This document shows, piece by piece, positions 37,836 to 45,921 of a stretch of DNA of 64,000 bases; the first letter of the stretch is position 1; each line of letters starts with the position of its first letter. The DNA comes from Bacteroidota bacterium. Lineage in GTDB: Bacteria; Bacteroidota; Bacteroidia; Bacteroidales; GCA-2748055. The stretch is taken from assembly GCA_024244665.1 (NCBI GenBank), contig JAAEOI010000150.1, forward strand, positions 29,620-93,619, in the 5' to 3' direction. The notes beneath the pieces were generated by a model. That model was given only the letters and a program-made list of their open reading frames with translations. It searched no databases and had not been told where the DNA came from. The position numbers and the translations under genes are program-made.

Positions 37836-38339
37836 ATGGTGATATACAGGAGATATGTGTTTTTTCTCAGAAGTTTAATTCTGGGATTGTGCCTATTGTT
37901 GTCCGTCCCCGATCTGGTTGCCCAGAGGGACGATGGCGGCAGGCCTGATTTTTCTGTAATTATAAAAGAGAACGTGGAACCATGGCCTATGTCCAGCTTT
38001 GATGTCATTTTTAAGGCGGATATGGAAGAGGCCACTCCAGGTGGATATAAAAGGGATGAATGGCTTAACGCATGGGATCATCCACCCTATGAAAATCGTC
38101 TGGATCAGACGACTATTCTTGAGAAGGACGGTTCCCAGGTATTTAAATGGACCTATCCTGAGGGCACTTTTGGACCATCTAATGGCGGAGGTCAGTGGGA
38201 AGTTCACCTGGATGGACATCACGAGGAGATTTATATGTCATATAACATGCTCCTCAGGCCCGCATTTGATTTTGCACTCTCAGGTAAATTCCCAGGACTA
38301 AGGGCGGCCCGAATGAAGCGGGGCCTGGAGAGGGAGTAA
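37836..38339 (+). CDS. N-terminal fragment of a frameshifted polysaccharide-lyase-like T9SS protein
   Basis: A 167-aa fragment. ATG 37836 gives a signal peptide with a hydrophobic core and 'DLVAQ'; a GTG at 37830 is in frame. The mature part ('FKADMEEATPGGY', 'KWTYPEGTFGPSNGGGQW', 'FDFALSGKFPGL') resembles the first half of PL14-like lyase or related jelly-roll domains. After 'GKFPGLR' the frame goes off at a GGG run near 38302-38304 and stops at 38339. Adding one G there restores 'RGGPNEAGPGEGVTWDDGF' and continues straight into the next fragment, so the two were one gene of about 1060 codons. Confidence 0.8.
   Translation: MVIYRRYVFFLRSLILGLCLLLSVPDLVAQRDDGGRPDFSVIIKENVEPWPMSSFDVIFKADMEEATPGGYKRDEWLNAWDHPPYENRLDQTTILEKDGSQVFKWTYPEGTFGPSNGGGQWEVHLDGHHEEIYMSYNMLLRPAFDFALSGKFPGLRAARMKRGLERE
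38301..38304 (+). other. probable -1 frameshift site in the lyase-like gene
   Basis: The run AGGG followed by CGGCCC breaks the frame. One extra G restores an uninterrupted reading frame with the conserved-looking sequence on both sides ('KFPGLRGG' then 'VTWDDGFSNGLAFQG'). It may be a sequencing or assembly error, a true mutation, or a slippage site; the tract is only three G long, which argues against high-frequency switching. Confidence 0.8.
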
Positions 38340-38407
38340 CATGGGATGACGGATTTTCAAACGGACTGGCATTCCAGGGCAAAAACGATCCCAGGGGGAA
38401 CCTGTGC

Positions 38408-41014
38408 ATGTATCTCTACTATCAGGATATGATAGGAGGGTACGGGAATCTTTATAAGTGGAAGGATCCTTATTCCTCGGAGAATTTGTTTGTATTCAAT
38501 AAGGATAATATAAATGAAAGATGGTACAACATTACCATACGAATGGTTATGAATTCTGTCAACTCGGATGGAAGTGGCGGCAATGCCGATGGGCTAATGG
38601 AAGGGTTTATTGATGGGAAACTGATGTCATCATGGGGGGGCATAAAATTCAGGAACCATGATAACATTGGGATTGATGCGATGAAGGTTTATTCATTTTT
38701 TGGTGGGGGCGCGAACTCTTCTTCAGTCAGAAATGAGTGGGCCATATTCGATGATTTTTATCTTTTTACCTATACTGACGGTGTTGATGTCCCCAGGGGC
38801 CGCCAGCAAAGCCCTGATGGAAGGAACCTGAACCTTCCCTGGGTCAAAGGTGCGGATGCTCCTCCTCCTCCACTGAGTGAAGTTCCGGACACGGAAACGC
38901 CTGAGACTCCAACCAATATTGCCATCAATGACATAGGTTCCACCTCTATGACCCTTACATGGGACGCGTCAACTGATAATACAGGAGTAACCGGATACCG
39001 GGTTTTCGTTGATTTTGATCAGCCTGTCACTGTTACCTCCGGTACCAGTTATATATTGGAGGAGCTGATTCCCGGTACAAACTATGTGATGAATGTTACA
39101 GCCTTTGATGCTGCAGGGAACGAGAGTGAAAGATCTGCTACAGTCGAGGGGGAAACCACCTCTTTTGATGAGGAGCCCCCAACGGTTCCTGATGGCCTTG
39201 AGGTGGTAAGTTTTTCAGGTTACTCGATTCAATATGAATGGAATCCGTCATCTGATAATGAGGGGGTTGACATATACCGGATTTTTTTTGATGATGTATG
39301 GATCAGTGATCAGCCCGGAACTGGTTATACTGCACCTAACCTGGAGCCGGATACAGAATACAAGTTCAATGTCCAGGCTTTCGATGCAGCAGGCAATTTC
39401 AGCGCTCTGTCAGATCCGATTGTCCAGACTACCAGTGGACCAGACACTCAGCCTCCCTCCAGACCGGATGGTGTGGAGCCAACATCGGTTACTGAGACTA
39501 CAATTTCGATCCAATGGAATGCCTCAACTGATAATATTGGTGTCGAACAGTACCTGATTTACTTGAATAATGCACTGAAGGAGACATCAAACAGTACGAG
39601 CGAAACACTGGGTCTGTTGCAACCCGGTCTTGATTATTCCCTTGAGGTGAGTGCCGTTGATGAGGCTGGAAATGAAAGCACCAGGTCTGCTGTGATTATT
39701 GTGACCACAAATAATGACGATATTACAACAGAGCCCTCCTTACCGAATGTGGCCATATCCAATATCAAGGACAATACAATCAGGCCAAGTTCAGTCTCCC
39801 AGCTCAGTTCCTTGGGGTTCACGGAGTTGAAGAATTACGGAATAGAAATATATGAAAAGGATAATCCTTCGGTAGCGCCCATTGTTCTGAAAGGACTTGA
39901 AACAGATTCAGTGCTGAATTTAGGGAGGAGCACTGACGGTCTGGAGGTGTTATATAATTTTGCAGAGGGGGAGGGCAATATAGTCCATGATATTTCCGGG
40001 AATGAACCTGCCCTGGATCTGCTCATTAACAGGGAGGGAGTTACCACCGAATGGCTCACGGGGCAGGGGCTAAGGATCCTGGGAAGTACAATTTTGGAGT
40101 TCCCTGGAACACCTCAAAGATTGACCCAATCTCTCGCTTCATCCAATGAGATTACCCTTGAGGCATGGGTTAAACAGGAGCAGATAGAGCAATCCGGACC
40201 TGCAAGAATTTTCACGCTGTCGTCGGGAAGCTCGGCCCGTGCTGTAACCCTTGGGCACGAGGGCAATAAGGCTGCATTTGACTATGTAATCAGACTCAAC
40301 ACTTCCGGTTCCAGTGTAAATGGTATCCCCGAGTTAATAACTGAACTTGAATTTACCACTCATAGTTTGCATCACGTGGTTTTCACACGTGATACTCAGG
40401 GTGACGAGAAAATCTACATCAATGGCCTCCGGCTGGCCAATGGAATGAGGAGTGGTGATTTTTCCACCTGGGATGATGATTACCACCTGGCCATTGGAAA
40501 TGAAATTGATATGGGGCGCCCCTGGATAGGGATCATCTACCTGGCTGCCATATACAACAGGGCAATCAGGGAAAGCGAAGTGGAAGACAATTATGAATCA
40601 GGATTCGGGCGCATTGACTTTGTCAGTGAACTGGATACGCTTTCCGCAAATACCTCTTATGAACTGGTCCCTTTTGTCACCACCGATCAGGGCATCGTTT
40701 ACGGAGAAACCAGGGATTTTATATATAAGAATGTGCTGTTAACCGATTCCTTTATGGCTATATATCCCAATCCTAATGATGGGAGGTTCTTTATCAAGGT
40801 TACGAACAATGATGAGAACCTGAAGTCAGTTATCCTCAGGATAGCTGACTTTACCGGGCAGGTTCATTATACCGATGACCTCGATTTTTCAGAGGGCCTG
40901 GTGGAGAATAATTTCGAAATATTGTTGCCTCCCTCCTTATCTGATGGTATGTATTCCATCATGCTGATTGCAGGCAACAAGTCTGTCGCAGAGAAAATGG
41001 TGCTGCTCAGATAG
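38408..41014 (+). CDS. C-terminal part of the frameshifted lyase-like T9SS protein (fn3 ×3, LamG, sorting domain)
   Basis: An 868-aa piece; ATG 38408 is internal to the original gene, and coding sense in this frame runs back to about 38305. In order: the rest of the lyase-like jelly roll ('MYLYYQDMIGGYGNLYKW', 'GFIDGKLMSSWGGIKF', to about residue 150); three fibronectin III domains (about 160-440, each 'W.(A/P)S.DN.GV..Y'); a LamG-like domain (about 515-730, 'ITLEAWVKQEQ'); and a T9SS type A sorting domain ('AIYPNPNDGRFFIKV' to the end). Without the N-terminal fragment it lacks a signal peptide and should not be exported. It lies between two inverted caspase cassettes. Confidence 0.82.
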   Translation: MYLYYQDMIGGYGNLYKWKDPYSSENLFVFNKDNINERWYNITIRMVMNSVNSDGSGGNADGLMEGFIDGKLMSSWGGIKFRNHDNIGIDAMKVYSFFGGGANSSSVRNEWAIFDDFYLFTYTDGVDVPRGRQQSPDGRNLNLPWVKGADAPPPPLSEVPDTETPETPTNIAINDIGSTSMTLTWDASTDNTGVTGYRVFVDFDQPVTVTSGTSYILEELIPGTNYVMNVTAFDAAGNESERSATVEGETTSFDEEPPTVPDGLEVVSFSGYSIQYEWNPSSDNEGVDIYRIFFDDVWISDQPGTGYTAPNLEPDTEYKFNVQAFDAAGNFSALSDPIVQTTSGPDTQPPSRPDGVEPTSVTETTISIQWNASTDNIGVEQYLIYLNNALKETSNSTSETLGLLQPGLDYSLEVSAVDEAGNESTRSAVIIVTTNNDDITTEPSLPNVAISNIKDNTIRPSSVSQLSSLGFTELKNYGIEIYEKDNPSVAPIVLKGLETDSVLNLGRSTDGLEVLYNFAEGEGNIVHDISGNEPALDLLINREGVTTEWLTGQGLRILGSTILEFPGTPQRLTQSLASSNEITLEAWVKQEQIEQSGPARIFTLSSGSSARAVTLGHEGNKAAFDYVIRLNTSGSSVNGIPELITELEFTTHSLHHVVFTRDTQGDEKIYINGLRLANGMRSGDFSTWDDDYHLAIGNEIDMGRPWIGIIYLAAIYNRAIRESEVEDNYESGFGRIDFVSELDTLSANTSYELVPFVTTDQGIVYGETRDFIYKNVLLTDSFMAIYPNPNDGRFFIKVTNNDENLKSVILRIADFTGQVHYTDDLDFSEGLVENNFEILLPPSLSDGMYSIMLIAGNKSVAEKMVLLR

Positions 41015-41328
41015 TGATCTCCAACCTTATTTTTTGCAGATCATTCTTATATCAATGACCGGATTTTATATGTAAACGACCTGTTTCCGGTAACTGACAT
41101 TTTTTTAGCTTAGATGAGTACTGACTCCAATATCCGGAAACTCCCTTGGTAAAGACGTATAAAAGGCTTGTAATTAGCGGGTTATGTATAGAATTGTTTC
41201 TGCTTTCAAACTCTTTGCAACCATTGGTTAATTGATTGGTCAGATTGATCAAATATGTTCGATTCAGGTTGGTGTAATAATGCTGCTTATAGCTATCTTG
41301 TCCAAAATAAATAGAAACACATCCGGAT
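41015..41328. other. 314-bp intergenic region before caspase cassette B
   Basis: A non-coding AT-rich region. Its second half (41219-41282) resembles the region before the 2652-aa gene (45787-45852): both contain a CAACCA-type start, an ATGG/TTGG-rich stretch, the string GATTGATCAAATATGT, and then a TTGGT close to TAAT. This may be a shared promoter or leader element. No terminator or clear -7 box was seen. Confidence 0.5.
41219..41282 (+). promoter_or_regulatory. intergenic element shared with 45787-45852 (copy 1)
   Basis: A stretch of about 64 bp that matches the sequence upstream of the giant SGNH gene, with an exact core GATTGATCAAATATGT (TGATCA palindrome inside) and similar flanks ending in TTGGT-TAAT. 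It lies 47 bp before the first gene of cassette B. A common regulator or leader is inferred; the element is not a known site to me. Confidence 0.45.
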
Positions 41329-42132
41329 ATGTCACCTCCTTCCAGACTTGTTTATTCATTATTCTCGGTATGGCTGGTCATGCAATTCTCATTTGGAACA
41401 GCCCAAATCCGGTCAAACATCTCAGCACCACGAGTGTCTATCAGTGGAGAGGATATTGAGATTTTGTTTGATATCAGCACACCTGATGTTGTTGATTATT
41501 TCAGGATTTGGATTGTGGTAACGGATTCACTTGGTAAAAATATCAAGCCTGAATCCCTTCATGGCGATATCGGCCCACAGGTATCACCGGGAGCAGATAA
41601 GAAGATCATATGGAAAGGTGCGGTAAGGGATGTAGATCTGAGGAGTGGTGTTAATATTCAGGTGCAGGCCGAAGTGGCAGGATCCGATCAAAAAGATGAA
41701 GAACCGATACAGGAGGATGATCCTCAGGTAAAAATGGGTTCGGTCATAGCGCAGTCTCTTATTCTTCCAGGCCTTGGCCTCTCCAGAGCAACGGGGAATC
41801 CACATTGGATAAGGGGTGGGCTGGGGTACCTGGCTGTTGGATCAGCAGTTGTGTTTGATATATCTTCACAGAATAGCTATGATCAATATCTTCTGGAGAA
41901 CGATGTAGCTGAAAGAGATGCACTGTATAGCAAATCAGTCAGTCATGGCAATTTGTCAAAAGTTATGTTTGGCTGCACAGCCATGATTTGGGTTGGTGAT
42001 ATTATATGGAATGTTGTTGCTGTTAAAAAACTAAATGCCGTATCTGCGGAAAAGAGAATGGGATTATCAATATCACCCACCTATGAACCTGTGTCAAAAA
42101 CCCTCCTGTTTGCAGTTAAGTATAAGTTTTAG
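41329..42132 (+). CDS. envelope protein, first gene of caspase cassette B
   Basis: A 267-aa paralogue of the protein at 36584-37402. Signal peptide ending near 'SFGTAQ'; a beta-rich domain with 'SLHGDIGPQVSPGADKKIIW'; a spacer rich in Asp/Glu (about residues 118-132); then 'IAQSLILPGLGLSRATGNPHW', two to three hydrophobic segments, and the C-terminal 'LFAVKYKF'. Most of the conserved positions in cassette A are kept. The gene is 23 bp before the caspase gene. The family is not recognised; a role as membrane partner of the protease is inferred from the conserved gene order in both cassettes. Confidence 0.75.
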   Translation: MSPPSRLVYSLFSVWLVMQFSFGTAQIRSNISAPRVSISGEDIEILFDISTPDVVDYFRIWIVVTDSLGKNIKPESLHGDIGPQVSPGADKKIIWKGAVRDVDLRSGVNIQVQAEVAGSDQKDEEPIQEDDPQVKMGSVIAQSLILPGLGLSRATGNPHWIRGGLGYLAVGSAVVFDISSQNSYDQYLLENDVAERDALYSKSVSHGNLSKVMFGCTAMIWVGDIIWNVVAVKKLNAVSAEKRMGLSISPTYEPVSKTLLFAVKYKF

Positions 42133-42155
42133 CAAATCGGTATAAATCTACTGAT

Positions 42156-43301
42156 ATGAACTTTAAAATTTTTTCTATCCTCTTAATCACATTGTTGCTC
42201 GCCTCAGTTATGAGTGGCCAGACCCTCCGGAGTGAAAAGGTGTTTTTCAAGCTGGAGGAACCAAAACAGCGATCAGTTGAATCTTCGGTAAAGGAGGTTC
42301 CGGGAATCACATTCCTGTCACCCTCTGTTAACGAAAGTGAGGTTTTCGATACCGACCAGCCTGAAATCCAGATCCTGGCACAGATCAGTTCTTCCACCGG
42401 ACTAGAATCGGTTGTTTTGAATTCCCGGATTGTGGAGCCCTCAAGCGATGGAAAGGTTTCCCAACGGCTTGATCTCTTTCCCGGTGAGAATACCATAATT
42501 ATTGGAGCTCTGGCCAAGGGAGGCGGATATTCTGAAAAAAGGATGCGGATCAAATACTCACCCAGGCAAGTTTCTTTGGCTGAGAAAGTGAATAATGAGT
42601 CGCTGTATTATGCATTGATTATCGGAATTGATAATTATATGGATCCGGCCATTGCTTCGTTGGACAATGCAGTCAGAGATGCAAATCGAATAAAGGAGGT
42701 GTTATTGGCCCGCTATACTTTCAATAAAGGAACTGTTACTTTGCTTGAGAATCCCAGGAGAGAGGATATTATTTATGCATTGGAGAATCTTGCAAGGCGT
42801 GTGACTACCAAGGACAACCTGTTTATCTACTATGCAGGGCACGGGAATTTTGATAAGAAAGCCAATATTGGTTATTGGCTCCCGTCCAATGCAAGGAAAA
42901 TATCATCAGCAGAGTGGTTTAATAACAGCCAGCTGGTTGACTATCTGAAGAGAATTGATACTAGACACACACTTTTAGTCTCTGATGCCTGCTTCAGTGG
43001 ATCAATTTTTACAATGAGGACTGCATTTTCTGATGCTAGCATGGCTGTTGAGAAGTTATACGACCTCCCAAGCCGGAAAGCAATGACAAGTGGAAGAGTA
43101 GTCGAGGTCCCTGACGAAAGTGCATTTTCCCGGTATTTGATTGATCGCCTGGCAAAAAATAAGGATCTTTATTACTCTACCAATGATTTATTCAATAACA
43201 TCAGGACTGCTGTGATTAATAATAGCGAAACTGTTCCTCAATATGGAGAAATTAGAAATGTGGGTGACGAGGGGGGAGAGTTTATTTTCATCAGGAAATA
43301 G
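42156..43301 (+). CDS. secreted caspase-like protease (cassette B)
   Basis: A 381-aa protein, the same length as its paralogue at 35414. Signal peptide ending near 'VMSGQ', an Ig/glucodextranase-B-like domain (about 50-135, 'FPGENTIIIGALA') and a C14 caspase-type domain with His229 ('YYAGHGNFD') and Cys279 ('VSDACFSGSIF'). The two copies share long stretches such as 'IGYWLPSNARKISSA' and the C-terminal 'GG.FIFIRK', but differ at many positions, so the duplication is old. The enzyme would work outside the cytoplasm. No inhibitor or obvious substrate gene other than the neighbours is present. Confidence 0.88.
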   Translation: MNFKIFSILLITLLLASVMSGQTLRSEKVFFKLEEPKQRSVESSVKEVPGITFLSPSVNESEVFDTDQPEIQILAQISSSTGLESVVLNSRIVEPSSDGKVSQRLDLFPGENTIIIGALAKGGGYSEKRMRIKYSPRQVSLAEKVNNESLYYALIIGIDNYMDPAIASLDNAVRDANRIKEVLLARYTFNKGTVTLLENPRREDIIYALENLARRVTTKDNLFIYYAGHGNFDKKANIGYWLPSNARKISSAEWFNNSQLVDYLKRIDTRHTLLVSDACFSGSIFTMRTAFSDASMAVEKLYDLPSRKAMTSGRVVEVPDESAFSRYLIDRLAKNKDLYYSTNDLFNNIRTAVINNSETVPQYGEIRNVGDEGGEFIFIRK

Positions 43302-43346
43302 CTTGCAAATTTACTGAAAGGTATTGCTTTTATAACTGAAATTATC

Positions 43347-45599
43347 ATGAAAAGGATTACATCACTTCTGTTATTCGTTTGTTTACCACTTTTCATTATT
43401 GAATGCTCAAGGGAAGAGCAGGTAAGGGTAATGAAGGTTGAGACTCAATCTGTAAGTAACATAAGTTATTATTCATGTTCGGTTTCGGGTCAAATTATTG
43501 ACCAGGGCGATGAACCCAGCTTAATTTACGGTTTTTGCCTTGATGAGCTTGGAAATCCGTCACTTGAAAGTGGAAGAGTCATACAGGTTGATTCAAAAAA
43601 TTCTCAGGGGGAATTCTCAGCCGATATAAGCGGATTGATTTGTGAAACAGGCTACTCAGTAAAGGCATTTGCCAGGAACTCCAAAGATACGGTCTACGGG
43701 ATACAGAAAGATTTTTCAACACAGGAATGCATTTCTCACTCAGAGATTTCAACCAGTGCAGTGTCAGGAATAACCTATAATTCTGCTATTGGGGGAGGAA
43801 CCATCACCAGTGATGGAGGAAATGCCATTACTACCCGCGGGATCTGCTGGGGAACCTCCCCTGGCCCATCCTTATCAGGTAGTTTCAGCGTTGAGGGTTC
43901 AGGAACAGGATCGTTTACCAGTACCATGAACGGCCTGAACTGTGAAACGCTCTACTATGTCCGGGCTTATGCTACAAATGCCCTGGGAACTGTTTTTGGA
44001 GAACAACTAAGCTTTTCCACCAGTGAATGTCCTTCCAATTTGCCATCGCTTACTACCTCAGCAATTGGTAACATAACGGAAAATAGTGCGAGTGCGGGTG
44101 GGAATGTAACAAGTGATGGTGGAAAAGCAATCACTGCAAGAGGAGTATGCTGGAGTATGTCTCAAAATCCTTCCATATCAGATGCACATTCAAGTGATGG
44201 GGAAGGTACCGGGATCTTCAACAGTACATTGGACGGGTTAAGTTGCAAGACAGCATACTATGTAAGGGCCTATGCAAGTAATGAAGCGGGAACTGCATAT
44301 GGGGACCAGGTTTTCTTTGAAACAAGTGAATGTAGTGTTGACCTTGCCACTGTTACTACCTCTGGAATTACAAGTATCACTCAGACAACTGCTCTGGGAG
44401 GTGGATCTGTGTCAAATGATGGAGGTGCCTCAATAACGTCGAAAGGTATATGCTGGAGTACTTCGTCCACTCCGAGCACATCTGATTTCACAACGTCAGA
44501 TGGTTCAGGATCAAGTAGTTTTTCAAGCGTAATGACAAGTTTGAGCTGTGGAACTACCTATTATGTAAGGGCCTATGCTGTAAACAGTGCAGGGACCGGC
44601 TATGGTGATCAGCTAAGCTTCCAGACCACCTCATGTCCGGTTCCACCAACGGTGTCAACCGCTTCCATAAGCTCTGTAACGGAAACAACTGCAACAGGAG
44701 GCGGAAATGTAAGCTCCGATGGAGGCGCTCAGGTAACAGATGTCGGAGTATGTTGGGGGCTGACACATAATCCGACCCTCGATGACTACAATACCGATGA
44801 TGGATCAGGTGTAGGGACCTTCACAAGTAGTATAACAGGGCTTTCCTGCAGTGAGACTTACTATGTCAGGGCCTATGCTATCAATTCAGCGGGTACTTCT
44901 TTTGGTGAGGAGAAGGTATTAATTACTGAAACCTGTACGGTGACTGATATTGATAATAATGTTTATCCGACTGTAAAGCTCGGGGAACAAATATGGATGG
45001 CTGAAAATCTAAAGGTTACTCACTATTCTGACGGAACAGCCATATCTCTTGAATTGGATGACACAGCATGGGATGATCTTTCAGAGACTGAAAGGGCCTA
45101 TTGTTATCAGGAGGATGTCGTATCCAACTTGGATAATTATGGAGCGCTTTACAATTGGGCAGGGGCAATGAATGGTTCATCAAGCAGCAATTCTAATCCA
45201 AGTGGGGTCCAGGGGGTATGTCCATCCGGATGGCACCTTCCGAGTGATAGTGAATGGATGGAACTCGAAAGTTACCTTGGTATGACTTCCACCGAAAGAA
45301 ATAAAATGGAGAACTGGAGAGGTACTGATGAAGGTGAGCGATTAAAGATCACCGGGACCACTTACTGGGATAGTCCAAATTACGCCACTAATTCGACCAC
45401 CTTTTCAGTCCGTGGAGGAGGATTCCAAAATACTACTGGAATCTATGGCAACTTTAAAAGGAATGCAGATATTCATAGTTCGACAGATTCAGACTATAGT
45501 GTTATTTTCCGTGGATTCAAGCACGACCTCACGGGTGTATTCAGAGGAATCTATAGCAAAACAGCCGGATTCTCAGTAAGGTGCGTGAAGGATAAATAA
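43347..45599 (+). CDS. FISUMP-domain lipoprotein with five fibronectin-like repeats (cassette B)
   Basis: A 750-aa lipoprotein with lipobox IIEC (Cys20). Five repeats of about 95 aa follow, the first divergent, each with 'GG.V.SDGG..IT.RG.CW' and ending with a Cys-containing 'L.C.T.YYVRAYA.N..GT.YG' segment; these paired cysteines are absent from cassette A. The C-terminal ~200 residues are a FISUMP domain ('IDNNVYPTVKLGEQIWMAE', 'CPSGWHLPSDSEWMEL', 'GFSVRCVKDK'). It is the third gene of the cassette, 45 bp after the caspase gene. Possible roles are surface adhesin or protease substrate; neither is shown. Confidence 0.85.
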   Translation: MKRITSLLLFVCLPLFIIECSREEQVRVMKVETQSVSNISYYSCSVSGQIIDQGDEPSLIYGFCLDELGNPSLESGRVIQVDSKNSQGEFSADISGLICETGYSVKAFARNSKDTVYGIQKDFSTQECISHSEISTSAVSGITYNSAIGGGTITSDGGNAITTRGICWGTSPGPSLSGSFSVEGSGTGSFTSTMNGLNCETLYYVRAYATNALGTVFGEQLSFSTSECPSNLPSLTTSAIGNITENSASAGGNVTSDGGKAITARGVCWSMSQNPSISDAHSSDGEGTGIFNSTLDGLSCKTAYYVRAYASNEAGTAYGDQVFFETSECSVDLATVTTSGITSITQTTALGGGSVSNDGGASITSKGICWSTSSTPSTSDFTTSDGSGSSSFSSVMTSLSCGTTYYVRAYAVNSAGTGYGDQLSFQTTSCPVPPTVSTASISSVTETTATGGGNVSSDGGAQVTDVGVCWGLTHNPTLDDYNTDDGSGVGTFTSSITGLSCSETYYVRAYAINSAGTSFGEEKVLITETCTVTDIDNNVYPTVKLGEQIWMAENLKVTHYSDGTAISLELDDTAWDDLSETERAYCYQEDVVSNLDNYGALYNWAGAMNGSSSSNSNPSGVQGVCPSGWHLPSDSEWMELESYLGMTSTERNKMENWRGTDEGERLKITGTTYWDSPNYATNSTTFSVRGGGFQNTTGIYGNFKRNADIHSSTDSDYSVIFRGFKHDLTGVFRGIYSKTAGFSVRCVKDK

Positions 45600-45786
45600 T
45601 GATGGTAATCTAATGTGAATATGTTGATTTCATTGGTGAATGACTGATTTGAAGAGACTAAAGGATGCCTAGGATATTTCGTCCTGTCCCCAATTGACCT
45701 TGATGAAGATGATGTGATCGTCATAAGGGTCAATGAATGAGGGTTTTGGGTGATGAATTTCCCCAAGATTTCGTTATTGCTTCCCA

Positions 45787-45852
45787 TGCAACCAATTGGC
45801 TTAATGAATGGTCTGATTGATCAAATATGTCTGATTTTTGTTGGTTAATTAT
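45787..45852 (+). promoter_or_regulatory. intergenic element shared with 41219-41282 (copy 2)
   Basis: Contains the same core GATTGATCAAATATGT and similar flanks as the region before cassette B. It lies 70 bp upstream of the giant SGNH gene. It may be a regulatory or leader element common to both transcription units, or a remnant of duplicated upstream DNA. Confidence 0.45.
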
Positions 45853-45877
45853 GTCACTTTTGGCTAATTTATCTCGT

Positions 45878-45896
45878 ATATAGTTAGAAACTATAT
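45878..45896 (+). promoter_or_regulatory. inverted repeat upstream of the 2652-aa gene
   Basis: ATATAGTT (45878-45885) and AACTATAT (45889-45896) are perfect inverted arms with a 3-nt spacer, 25 bp before the ATG at 45922. It could be an operator or a weak hairpin in the 5' leader; being AT-only apart from one G-C pair per arm, it could also be chance. Confidence 0.4.
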
Positions 45897-45921
45897 CTTA
45901 ATTCGAAGGAAACCTGTTTTA

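Larger units (their letters stand above)
45600..45921. other. 322-bp intergenic region before the 2652-aa gene
   Basis: A non-coding, AT-rich region. It holds the second copy of the element shared with 41219-41282 (here 45787-45852) and a small inverted repeat (45878-45896) shortly before the start codon. No terminator with a T-run was seen after the FISUMP stop. Confidence 0.5.

Noticed and set aside
35414..43301. The caspase genes as a cytoplasmic abortive-infection (gasdermin or CBASS-like) system
   Set aside because: Both proteases have signal peptides, and no gasdermin, nucleotide cyclase or sensor NTPase is encoded nearby.
33094..45599. The inverted cassettes as a composite transposon or recent inverted duplication
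   Set aside because: No transposase or terminal repeats are visible, and the two cassettes differ substantially at DNA level, so the duplication is old.
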